This document shows, piece after piece, positions 1 to 8,238 of a DNA stretch of 64,000 nt. Below the pieces are notes generated by a model. It was not told the origin of the DNA. It saw nothing but the letters and a program-made list of their open reading frames with translations, and searched no databases. This DNA is from Adhaeribacter radiodurans. Lineage in GTDB: Bacteria; Bacteroidota; Bacteroidia; Cytophagales; Hymenobacteraceae. Where the stretch lies: the NCBI RefSeq assembly GCF_014075995.1, contig NZ_CP055153.1:5208001-5272000 (forward strand), given 5' to 3'. The stretch's first letter is position 1, and the number at the start of each line of letters is the position of its first letter. The position numbers were made by a program, and so were the translations under genes.

Positions 1-1172
1 GGTATACCGATAATAATGACCAATCGCAACCCAACATGGTGGCCGCCAATACCCATGCTCGCTTGGCCAACCGCAACTGGCGGCTCATGAGCGAATGGGT
101 TAATAACACCAACTTAGGCCAAACAACCATCCGGGCAGCGTACTTCGCAGATTACATGCTTTATCGCGACGATAATACTAATGCAGAAACCCAGGTAAAT
201 ACTTACCAAGCCCAGGCCCAGCATAGTTTTACCTTGGCAAAGAAAATAAACGTAGATGCCGGCACCGATATTCAATATTTTACCGCCGATGTAGATGGTT
301 ACGGAAAAAAAGTAAATGAAACCCGGGCTTCTGGCTTTCTTTTACTCCGCTACGATCCTTTATCTTTTCTACACTTAAACTTAAATCTGCGCCAAGCTTG
401 GATAACAGGTTTTAATCCGCCGCTGGCTCCTACCTTTGGTTTTGCCTTTGATATCCTTGAAAAAAGTAAAAACTCGCTTACCTGGAAAGGAGCAGTTACC
501 CGTGGCTACCGTGTTCCTACTTTAAATGACCGGTACTGGCCAACCGGCAATGTAAGTTTAAAGCCCGAAAACAGCTACAATTTCGAAGCGGGTTTCCTGC
601 ACAAGTATTCTCAAACCAGGTTTACAGTAGAAAACGAAGTGACCGCGTATCACATGCGGGTAGAAAACTGGATTCAATGGTTACCCGCGGCAAGTACCGG
701 CATTTGGTCGCCTGAGAATTTAAAAAAAGTACATACGGCGGGGATAGAATTTTCGAGTAAAGCAAATTGGCAGTTCTCACGGGGTAAGTTAACCACGGGA
801 GTAAATTATAATTATACTTCTTCGAAGCAGGTCCAAAATGATAATAATTCTTCGGAGCCAACCGGAAAGCAGTTGATATACGTGCCCTATCACACGGCCA
901 CTACTTACGCCGATTTTACCTATAAAACTTGGCTGCTAACGGCTAATTACCAATTTACCGGAACCAGGTATACTACTGCCGAAAACACACGCTCTTTACC
1001 TGCTTATGGTTTGGTAAATCTTTATAGTGGCAAAACTTTTATAATTAATAAGGCTAATTTTCAACTAATAGGCCGGGTAAATAACCTGACCAACCAAGTA
1101 TATCAAAATTTAGAATACTACGCCATGCCCGGCCGGAACTACCAGCTTAGTGTTCGCTTCACTTTCCATTAA
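1..1172 (+). CDS. TonB-dependent outer-membrane receptor, 3' part (BtuB-like)
   Basis: The reading frame is already open at the window edge, so this is the C-terminal part of a longer gene; the first ATG at 36 is probably internal. About 390 residues are visible. They consist of alternating beta-strand-like segments with aromatic ends, a typical receptor motif region near YRVPTLNDRYWP (plug-distal barrel of TonB receptors) and a closing strand ending in SVRFTFH, near the usual C-terminal Phe. The N-terminal plug and TonB box lie outside the window. The product would sit in the outer membrane and import a scarce ligand using TonB energy. The next gene, 33 bp downstream, is a beta-propeller lipoprotein, an arrangement known from Bacteroidota cobalamin uptake (BtuB with BtuG). 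Substrate is therefore inferred, not shown; a siderophore receptor remains possible. Confidence 0.88.
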   Translation, partial: YTDNNDQSQPNMVAANTHARLANRNWRLMSEWVNNTNLGQTTIRAAYFADYMLYRDDNTNAETQVNTYQAQAQHSFTLAKKINVDAGTDIQYFTADVDGYGKKVNETRASGFLLLRYDPLSFLHLNLNLRQAWITGFNPPLAPTFGFAFDILEKSKNSLTWKGAVTRGYRVPTLNDRYWPTGNVSLKPENSYNFEAGFLHKYSQTRFTVENEVTAYHMRVENWIQWLPAASTGIWSPENLKKVHTAGIEFSSKANWQFSRGKLTTGVNYNYTSSKQVQNDNNSSEPTGKQLIYVPYHTATTYADFTYKTWLLTANYQFTGTRYTTAENTRSLPAYGLVNLYSGKTFIINKANFQLIGRVNNLTNQVYQNLEYYAMPGRNYQLSVRFTFH

Positions 1173-1205
1173 ACTAATCTTTACACTATACTTTAATCTT
1201 TATTT

Positions 1206-2291
1206 ATGAACAAAAATTTATTTAACCAGTCGGTTTTGGTTGGTTTTTGCCTCAGTAGTATTTTTTTAACCAGCTGTACCGATGACGATTCCGGTGGAAA
1301 CACTTTAGAACCCAAAGGTGCTTATGAGAAAGGCGTATTAATTGTAAACGAAGGAAACTTTCAGAAAGGCAATGGTGCCATTTGCTTTTTTGATAAGCAA
1401 AATAAAACCGTTGTAGAAAATGTTTTTCTTACGGAAAATAACCGGCCGTTAGGCGATGTAGTGCAGTCTGCTACTATCCATAACGACCGGGCTTATGTGG
1501 TAGTGAATAATAGTAATAAAATTGAAATTGCGGATGCGAATACTTTTAAATCGTTAGGAGTAATTAACAATCTGCAGATGCCCCGTTACTTAGTAGTTGC
1601 GAATAATAAAGGTTATCTAACCGAATGGGTAAGTTACAGCAGTAAGGGCCGGGTCTCTATTATTGACCTTACTACTAATGCTGTTACTAAAAGCTTAGAA
1701 GTAGGCAAGTTACCTGAAAAATTATTGGTACTGAATAACAAAGTTTACGTTACCAATTCCGGCGATAATACATTATCGGTTATTAATTCTACTTCGGATG
1801 CTATAGAAACAACACTTCCCGTAGGCGACTCTCCTAATAGTTTAACCGTTGATGCGGCTAATAAATTATGGATATTATGCAGTGGTCAGAAAAATTATAA
1901 TTCAGATTATTCCATCGACGAAAATACCAGTACGCCGGGTAGTTTAGTTCGCATTAATCCTAGTACGCAAGCTATAGAAGCCACATTAACTTTTACTTCT
2001 AAATCTCTGTCACCAGATGATTTAGTAATAAACGGCTCTAAAAACAAGCTGTATTATCGTTATAATGGCAAAGTCTTTCAACAGGATATTGCCGCTGCCA
2101 CTTTAACTACCACAGCTTTTCTGAACCGTAACTTTTACGGGATTGACGTAGACCCATCGGATAATTTAATTTATGGCGCCGATGCCGGAACTTTTACGGC
2201 AAACGGCAAAGTAGTACGTTTTAACCCGAGTGGCTCGGCAGTAGATTCATTTACAGTAAGTATCCTACCCAGCGAGTTCATCTTTAAATAG
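1206..2291 (+). CDS. YVTN-type beta-propeller surface lipoprotein (BtuG-like / DUF5074-type)
   Basis: A 361-residue protein with a type II signal peptide: a hydrophobic stretch followed by the lipobox LTSC (Cys near residue 24) and an acidic stretch DDD, as in surface-exposed Bacteroidota lipoproteins. The rest is repeats of about 40-45 residues of the YVTN/YncE type (for example NKVYVTNSGDNTLSVIN and KLPEKLLVLN), expected to fold as a beta-propeller. It lies 33 bp downstream of a TonB receptor and is probably cotranscribed. In Bacteroides, BtuG proteins of this architecture cap a BtuB receptor and bind vitamin B12 at the cell surface. The family fit is good; the B12 assignment is inference. 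A terminator follows at 2309. Confidence 0.8.
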   Translation: MNKNLFNQSVLVGFCLSSIFLTSCTDDDSGGNTLEPKGAYEKGVLIVNEGNFQKGNGAICFFDKQNKTVVENVFLTENNRPLGDVVQSATIHNDRAYVVVNNSNKIEIADANTFKSLGVINNLQMPRYLVVANNKGYLTEWVSYSSKGRVSIIDLTTNAVTKSLEVGKLPEKLLVLNNKVYVTNSGDNTLSVINSTSDAIETTLPVGDSPNSLTVDAANKLWILCSGQKNYNSDYSIDENTSTPGSLVRINPSTQAIEATLTFTSKSLSPDDLVINGSKNKLYYRYNGKVFQQDIAAATLTTTAFLNRNFYGIDVDPSDNLIYGADAGTFTANGKVVRFNPSGSAVDSFTVSILPSEFIFK

Positions 2292-2308
2292 AAACTCATA
2301 GCTAAAAA

Positions 2309-2357
2309 AGAAGAACCCACTAAAATTACAACTTTAGCGGGTTCTTCTCTTTTTTTA
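2309..2357 (+). terminator. Rho-independent terminator between convergent genes
   Basis: Arms 2311-2324 and 2333-2346 pair over 14 positions with one A:C mismatch, with an 8-nt loop, followed by a T-rich run to 2357. It is also preceded by A residues at 2305-2309, so it could act on both strands, ending the propeller lipoprotein gene and the convergent small lipoprotein gene. Confidence 0.8.
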
Positions 2358-2395
2358 CACTAACTCGAAATTAAAATAGCTAAAATAGCTTGTCT

Positions 2396-2686
2396 TTATT
2401 TATCTGCCTGTCCGTCGTTATCCGCATCGCGGGTACCATTATCGGGATCTACTTTTTGATAAGTTTTATTGGCATCCGGATCATCGCTGTTAGCGGCTGA
2501 ATCAGCGGCGGCGGAGTTTACGGGTTGCTGGATATTTTCATTTTCCGGATTTTTATTTTTGGCGCTGCCGTCTTCTACGTTTGTATCACCGTCTTTTGTA
2601 CCCGTACTGCAGGCCGATAAACTCAGGGCAGCTCCCAACAAAAGAACCATACTTAGTTTATTAACTGTTTGAAATATTTTTTTCAT
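2396..2686 (-). CDS. Small acidic lipoprotein with C-terminal DxDNDGxxD motif
   Basis: I place the start at the ATG at 2686 (MKKIFQTV), which gives a normal lipoprotein signal peptide; an upstream in-frame start at 2713 would add nine residues before it. The 96-residue product has a hydrophobic core and the lipobox LSAC, then a low-complexity, Asn/Asp/Ala-rich mature chain. The C-terminus carries DADNDGQAD, which resembles calcium-binding loops of the thrombospondin type 3 or dockerin kind. It has no recognisable enzymatic domain. It is convergent with the propeller lipoprotein and shares its terminator region. Function unknown; probably periplasmic or surface-attached. Confidence 0.72.
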   Translation of the reverse strand: MKKIFQTVNKLSMVLLLGAALSLSACSTGTKDGDTNVEDGSAKNKNPENENIQQPVNSAAADSAANSDDPDANKTYQKVDPDNGTRDADNDGQADK

Positions 2687-2916
2687 AGTTTGTTTATATG
2701 ATTGGTTAAGCAAAACGTTTATTCAGGTAAAAAGTAGAGATAAATATTTTGATGTACCTGGGTATGTACGTCAGCTAGGCTGATTAGTTAAATAAGGATA
2801 CTTGTAAGTCATTAAATTTAAAAAGAGGATAGAAAAACCTGGCGAACTTGTTTAATTAAGCAACAAACTGATTTTATTTACATAAAGGAATTATACTTTA
2901 CCTTAATACATACTTA

Positions 2917-4809
2917 TTAATACGCCCGTACTTCTTTCTTTTCCATAAAATTCATGAAAGCCCGGTTCACTACTTTATTGCCACCTGGCGTAGGATAATT
3001 GCCGGTAAAATACCAGTCGCCGGTGTGGTTAGGGCAAGCTAAGTGCAGGTTATCAATCGTTTGAAAAATAACTTCTATTTCCGCATTAATTTCGGGACCA
3101 CGCACAATTTCCGCCACTTTGGCCGATATTTGATCCGGGGTAAATAAATCAAAAAGCTCTTTTACAAAGTTGGTTCGCTTGAAAGCTTCGGTACCTTCGT
3201 GTGCCCGGCATTTATCGTACACTTCGTCGAGTTTATAATCCTGACCGTTATCCTCTAATAATTGCAACATCGCCCGGAACGCTACAAATTCTTTCAGCTT
3301 CGACATATCAATTCCGTAACAATCGGGGTAGCGAATCTGCGGGGCACAGGAAACCACCACAATTTTCTTCGGTTCCAAGCGGTCGAGCATCCGGATAATA
3401 CTTTTCTCTAAAGTAGTTCCCCGCACAATTGAATCATCAATCATTACAATGGTATCTACCCCTTTGTTAATTACTTCGTAAGTTGTGTCGTAAACGTGGG
3501 CTACCAGATCATCGCGGTTATCGTTATCGGTAATAAAAGTGCGCATTTTTGCGTCTTTAATTACTAACTTTTCGGCCCGGGGCTTCGCAATTAAAATTTC
3601 ATCCAACTCTTCCGGACTTACTCCTTTCAAGATAGCTTCCTTGCGGTATTGGCGCAGATAATCTTCAATTCCTTGCATCATTCCCAACCAAGCTGTTTCG
3701 GCCGTATTCGGAATGTAAGAAAAGACCGTATTCTTTAAATCGTAATCAATTGCTTCGAGTACCTGCGAGCAAAGTAACTCTCCCATTCTTTTGCGTTCCT
3801 GGTAAATTTCTGGATCGTTACCGCGCGAAAAGTAAATCCGCTCAAAACTGCAGGATTTTTTCTCTGCCTCCGGTAAAATTTCGAGCTCCCGGGAGCCACC
3901 GTTTTTATTAATAATTAAAGCATGACCAGGAGTAACTTCCTGAATCTGGCTGTAATCAATGCCAAAAGCAGTTTTAATAGCCGGTTTTTCCGAAGCTACC
4001 ACCACTACTTCTTCATCGATGTAATAATAAGCCGGACGAATACCAGCCGGATCGCGCACCACAAACGCTGCGCCGTAGCCCGTTAAGCCTGCCATGGCGT
4101 AGCCGCCGTCAAAATCTTTACATGCCCGCCGTAATACCCGTTGCATGTTAAGGTTTTCTTCGATCAAGTGCGATATTTCGGTGTTGGTATAGCGCTCTTG
4201 CTTGTAAGAATCGAATAAGGTTTGATTTTCTTCATCGAGAAAGTGACCTATTTTTTCTAATACGGTAATAGTATCAGTAGTTTGACGCGGATGCTGGCCA
4301 ATATCTACCAACACATTAAATAATTCGTCGGCATTGGTCATGTTAAAATTACCGGCTACGGCCAAACTGCGGCTGCGCCAGTTATTTTCGCGCACCATAG
4401 GGTGGCAATTATCAATACTGTTAAGTCCATGCGTGCCGTAACGCAAATGGCCCAAGTAAACATCCCCTAAAAAAGAGAGATTTTTCTTGAGCCATTTGAT
4501 ATTGTTCACCTCATCCGGGAACTGCTTTTTTAATTTATTATACGAGTTACTAATCTTCCCAAAAATATCAGGTATTGCCCGGGTTTTCACAGATCGGTAA
4601 CGCGAAATATATTCCGTGCCCGGTTCGGCATCTATTTTAATACTAGCTACCCCGGCGCCGTCCTGGCCGCGATTATGCTGTTTTTCCATTAAAAGGTACA
4701 GTTTGTTGATGCCGTACATGGCCGTACCATATTTTTCGACATAATATTGGGTGGGTTTTCGTAACCGGATTAAGGCAATACCACACTCATGCTTTATTGC
4801 GTCGCTCAT
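2917..4809 (-). CDS. PurF-family amidotransferase (amidophosphoribosyltransferase-like, long Bacteroidota paralogue)
   Basis: A 630-residue protein with an N-terminal class II glutamine amidotransferase domain and a C-terminal phosphoribosyltransferase domain. The predicted nucleophile is Cys9 in HECGIAL, after a short propeptide that would have to be removed; RGQDGAG and GHLRYGTHG are further Ntn-amidotransferase motifs. The PRPP-binding loop IDDSIVRGTT lies around residues 457-466. Canonical PurF is usually 470-510 residues; this longer type is common in Bacteroidota alongside a standard PurF and carries inserts plus a C-terminal extension. It probably transfers glutamine-derived ammonia to PRPP in purine synthesis, but whether it is the main PurF or a specialised paralogue cannot be told from the window. 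It stands alone, with a 107-bp gap from the start to the window's nuo operon end on the same strand. Confidence 0.85.
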   Translation of the reverse strand: MSDAIKHECGIALIRLRKPTQYYVEKYGTAMYGINKLYLLMEKQHNRGQDGAGVASIKIDAEPGTEYISRYRSVKTRAIPDIFGKISNSYNKLKKQFPDEVNNIKWLKKNLSFLGDVYLGHLRYGTHGLNSIDNCHPMVRENNWRSRSLAVAGNFNMTNADELFNVLVDIGQHPRQTTDTITVLEKIGHFLDEENQTLFDSYKQERYTNTEISHLIEENLNMQRVLRRACKDFDGGYAMAGLTGYGAAFVVRDPAGIRPAYYYIDEEVVVVASEKPAIKTAFGIDYSQIQEVTPGHALIINKNGGSRELEILPEAEKKSCSFERIYFSRGNDPEIYQERKRMGELLCSQVLEAIDYDLKNTVFSYIPNTAETAWLGMMQGIEDYLRQYRKEAILKGVSPEELDEILIAKPRAEKLVIKDAKMRTFITDNDNRDDLVAHVYDTTYEVINKGVDTIVMIDDSIVRGTTLEKSIIRMLDRLEPKKIVVVSCAPQIRYPDCYGIDMSKLKEFVAFRAMLQLLEDNGQDYKLDEVYDKCRAHEGTEAFKRTNFVKELFDLFTPDQISAKVAEIVRGPEINAEIEVIFQTIDNLHLACPNHTGDWYFTGNYPTPGGNKVVNRAFMNFMEKKEVRAY

Positions 4810-4937
4810 ATTTCTAATTATACGTTACAAGGTTAAAGACCGCTGTTGGCGCACGAACTACTGGTCTTAAAAATAATAAGAATTTTTGTGTTAAGTAGTT
4901 ATAGAATCATAGGATAATTTACAGACCGAAGAAAAAT

Positions 4938-6461
4938 TTATTTAATAAAAAGATGAATTACATTCATGAGCCAATCCGTTCGAAAAAAGAATACTACTAC
5001 CGGCATAACTAAAACCAGTATTAATACTTGGGAGGCTACGGGTATAACCTTTTTTTCTCTACGGAAATTCCTTTTAAAAAATAAGAAATACGGAATTTTA
5101 ACATAATAAAAAAAAGCAACTCCCGTAAAGAGCAAACCGGCTACTACCAGCAACAGCATCAGCGGGTTACCAGAAGTCTGATAGGTTTGCCAAACTGAGC
5201 TAAATACCAATAGTTTGGCCGTAAAACCGGCCGTGGGAGGTAATCCAGTTAAAGAAATTAGAAGGGCAATGGCCAGTATTCCTAAAAAAGGATAATGCTT
5301 GCCCCAGCCGCTAAAATCCGAAAAAGTGAATACGCCCAACTGTTCTTCGAATTCCTGGATAAATAAGAAAATGCCAAAATTGGTGAAAAGCAGAATAGTA
5401 ACGTAAAATAATAAATTACTTAGATTATCGTCGGATAAAGATAAACACGCCGCCAGCATAAAGCCAGCGTGCGATACCGATGAGTAAGCCAACATTCGTT
5501 TGGGTTTACTTTGCCAAAGCGCCGTAAAATTACCAATAGCTAAAGTAAATAGAGCAATGCCCGCTACAAAAAGCAGCACATCAAAGTACAGCGCCTGATA
5601 AAGTTTCTGAGCCTTTAACACTTCTACAAAACGCAGCAATACTAATATACCCGCTATTTTAGGAGCAGTAGAAAATAAAGCTACCACCGGAGTTGGAGTA
5701 TTTTCGTACACATCGGGTGCCCAAAAGTGAAAAGGGGCTGCCGATATTTTAAATAAAAGCCCGGCTAATGTGAGTACCATTGTTACAGTTACTGCTGCCG
5801 GATAAACCTTATTCACTGCCTGCCAAAACTCCGGTTGTAAGAATTGCAACGATCCGGTAAAACCATACAAAAACGACATCCCGTAAAGCATTACCCCCGC
5901 CGCCATAGTACCGTACAGAATATACTTCATACCTGCTTCCGTACTCCGTACATTTTCCTTTACAATCATGGTGAGTAAATAACCGGCAATAGATACCAAT
6001 TCAATACTCACGAATAATAATAACAGATTTGCCGATTTTACCATTAAGTTCAGGCCTAGAACCAGCACCAGCAAATAGGCATAAAACTCACCACTACCAA
6101 AGAAATGCGTCTTAAAAGAGCGGTAGAACCTAGCCAGCATAATAGTTAAAACAGCCGCCAGGGAAAACAAAATACCAGCATACATGCTTAACCCATCTTT
6201 AATTAATAATCCCAATAGAAAGGGCTCGGAACGAGCATGGCGGCTAATAGCAATACCTTCGGAAAACTGCACCCATAACACCAAGCCTAAACCTAGTAGC
6301 GCTAAAAAAGGCAAAGCATTTTTTACTAAATCTGCCTTGAATAAATCTGCAAAAACTATTAACAAACAAAAAACAGCGAGCAGAATTTCGGGCAGCAGAG
6401 CACCTAATCCGTTTTGGATTTGCTCCAAAGAAGTCGTTAAGGAATGTATAGATTTCTGCAC
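4938..6461 (-). CDS. nuoN: NADH-quinone oxidoreductase subunit N
   Basis: A 507-residue, strongly hydrophobic antiporter-like subunit of complex I with about 14 membrane helices. The conserved block around APFHFWAPDVYENTPTP and the Lys-containing LLFKISA helix are typical of the Mrp/Nuo antiporter fold that pumps protons in the membrane arm. The start is a GTG at 6461, 12 bp after the end of nuoM, which fits an operon. It is the last gene of the nuoHIJKLMN series on the minus strand. Confidence 0.95.
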   Translation of the reverse strand: MQKSIHSLTTSLEQIQNGLGALLPEILLAVFCLLIVFADLFKADLVKNALPFLALLGLGLVLWVQFSEGIAISRHARSEPFLLGLLIKDGLSMYAGILFSLAAVLTIMLARFYRSFKTHFFGSGEFYAYLLVLVLGLNLMVKSANLLLLFVSIELVSIAGYLLTMIVKENVRSTEAGMKYILYGTMAAGVMLYGMSFLYGFTGSLQFLQPEFWQAVNKVYPAAVTVTMVLTLAGLLFKISAAPFHFWAPDVYENTPTPVVALFSTAPKIAGILVLLRFVEVLKAQKLYQALYFDVLLFVAGIALFTLAIGNFTALWQSKPKRMLAYSSVSHAGFMLAACLSLSDDNLSNLLFYVTILLFTNFGIFLFIQEFEEQLGVFTFSDFSGWGKHYPFLGILAIALLISLTGLPPTAGFTAKLLVFSSVWQTYQTSGNPLMLLLVVAGLLFTGVAFFYYVKIPYFLFFKRNFRREKKVIPVASQVLILVLVMPVVVFFFRTDWLMNVIHLFIK

Positions 6462-6473
6462 GACGCTCCCGGC

Positions 6474-8210
6474 TTAAGGCATAGAATTTAAAACTTGATT
6501 TAATTGCGGTACCCCCTGCGTGAGAACATGCTGTAGAAAAGCACTAGCTCCCCAACTTACTTTGTCGAGTAAAACACCGGGTAAAATACCAAATAGAATA
6601 ACCAATATGGCTAAGGGCAAAAAAAGAATGTATTCGCGCGTAGTTAAATCAGTTAGCCGGGTACGTTCCCGCAACTCCGGATGAACCCAGTACTTACCAA
6701 AGAACATGCGCTGTAGGGTCCATAAGTAATAGGCTGCGCCCAAAACCATCCCTGCCATGGCAGCTATGGCTAACCAACGGGGCAACATGCCCGAAGTGGT
6801 TGCCGAAGCAAAGGCTCCTAGTAGTACCAATAATTCGGCAATAAAACCAGCTAACCCGGGTAAACCCAAAGAAGCAAAAAAAGCAATAACTGCTACAGTA
6901 GTAAAAGCAGGCATGGTACCGGCTAACCCCCGGAAACAAGCAATAGAACGGCTCCCCGAGCGATCGTAAATAACACCTACCACCAAAAACAGCATGGCCG
7001 AAATAAGCCCGTGGCTGAACATCTGGTAAATAGCACCATTTACCCCTTCCGAAGTTAAAGCCGCCAATCCCAGCAAAACAAAGCCCATGTGCGATACCGA
7101 AGAATAAGCAATCAGCTTTTTTAAATCGCTCATAGCCAGGGCGCATAAAGCGCCATAAATAATAGTGAACACCCCCAAAACCCCGAGAAAATAGGAATAG
7201 TACACGGCCCCATCCGGAAAAACCGGAAATACAATCCGGAGCATACCATAGGCCCCCACTTTTAAAAGTAAACTAGCCAAAATAACCGAGATAGGAGTTG
7301 GTGCTTCTACGTGCGCATCGGGTAACCAGGTATGTACGGGTACCAAGGGCATTTTAATAGCAAAACCAGCAAACAGCAACAGAAAAGCCACTAACCGGAT
7401 AGATACCGATCCCAACATTTTACCGGAAGTTACGTGCAACAGGCTATCTGGAATAAAATTGGCCATAGAAAGCATATCCGGAATACTAAAGGTATGTACT
7501 AACGCCTCTCGTGGAATTTTACCAGTGGCTAGCAAGTCTTGTATTCGGGTAATAATACCTGGATTTTCTACGAGATTATTCGTTATTAATCCCATTTGTT
7601 GCCCAGTAGCCACCGGGTCAATTACAGAGGTATACAATCCGATTATAACAATCAGAATAAATATTGATCCAATCAGGGTATAAATAAAGAACTTTATGGC
7701 GGCATATTCCCGGCGTGGGCCACCCCATATTCCGATTAAGAAATACATGGGCAGCAGCATAAACTCGAAGAACAGGTAAAATAAAAACAAATCCAAGGCC
7801 AGGAAGCACCCCATAATGCTGCCTAGTAGTAGCAAATACAAAGCATAGTAGCCTTTTACACTTTTATAAATGGAAAAAGAAGAAATGGCGCCAATTAAAC
7901 CAATAATTCCGGTGAGTAACACCATAGAAATGCTGATACCATCTACCCCCAGAAAATAATTAATGCGCAAATAACCTAGGCTATTTAAGCTTAAACTAAT
8001 CCATTTTACTTTTTCTACAAACTGATAACCCGTTGTGGTTTCGGCAGTGGCATTAAATTGCAGGTATACCCAAACAGCTAGCACTAATTCTATCGCCGTT
8101 ATGCTACATGCTACCACTTGAATGAGCCGGACTGCTCTCCCGGGTAAAACCAGAATAAGGAGAACTGCTGCTAAGGGAAGAAAAATAAGGCTACTCAGGA
8201 TAAAATTCAT
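6474..8210 (-). CDS. nuoM: NADH-quinone oxidoreductase subunit M
   Basis: A 578-residue integral membrane subunit of complex I, of the antiporter-like type. Visible family signatures are the Glu-containing FFEFMLLPMYFLIG helix, the VPVHTWLPDAHVEAPTP block and the KKLIAYSSVSHMG helix with the lysine expected in the proton path. It is in order between nuoL (28 bp upstream) and nuoN (12 bp downstream). It is somewhat longer than the E. coli protein (509), with an insertion between about residues 190 and 240, not unusual for Bacteroidota NuoM. Confidence 0.96.
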   Translation of the reverse strand: MNFILSSLIFLPLAAVLLILVLPGRAVRLIQVVACSITAIELVLAVWVYLQFNATAETTTGYQFVEKVKWISLSLNSLGYLRINYFLGVDGISISMVLLTGIIGLIGAISSFSIYKSVKGYYALYLLLLGSIMGCFLALDLFLFYLFFEFMLLPMYFLIGIWGGPRREYAAIKFFIYTLIGSIFILIVIIGLYTSVIDPVATGQQMGLITNNLVENPGIITRIQDLLATGKIPREALVHTFSIPDMLSMANFIPDSLLHVTSGKMLGSVSIRLVAFLLLFAGFAIKMPLVPVHTWLPDAHVEAPTPISVILASLLLKVGAYGMLRIVFPVFPDGAVYYSYFLGVLGVFTIIYGALCALAMSDLKKLIAYSSVSHMGFVLLGLAALTSEGVNGAIYQMFSHGLISAMLFLVVGVIYDRSGSRSIACFRGLAGTMPAFTTVAVIAFFASLGLPGLAGFIAELLVLLGAFASATTSGMLPRWLAIAAMAGMVLGAAYYLWTLQRMFFGKYWVHPELRERTRLTDLTTREYILFLPLAILVILFGILPGVLLDKVSWGASAFLQHVLTQGVPQLNQVLNSMP

Positions 8211-8238
8211 TCCATTTAAACTGCTTCAGCAGACTTGT

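Noticed and set aside
6694-7146. 150-codon minus-strand ORF inside nuoM
   Set aside because: Out-of-frame shadow of nuoM, with Cys/Tyr/Phe-rich composition.
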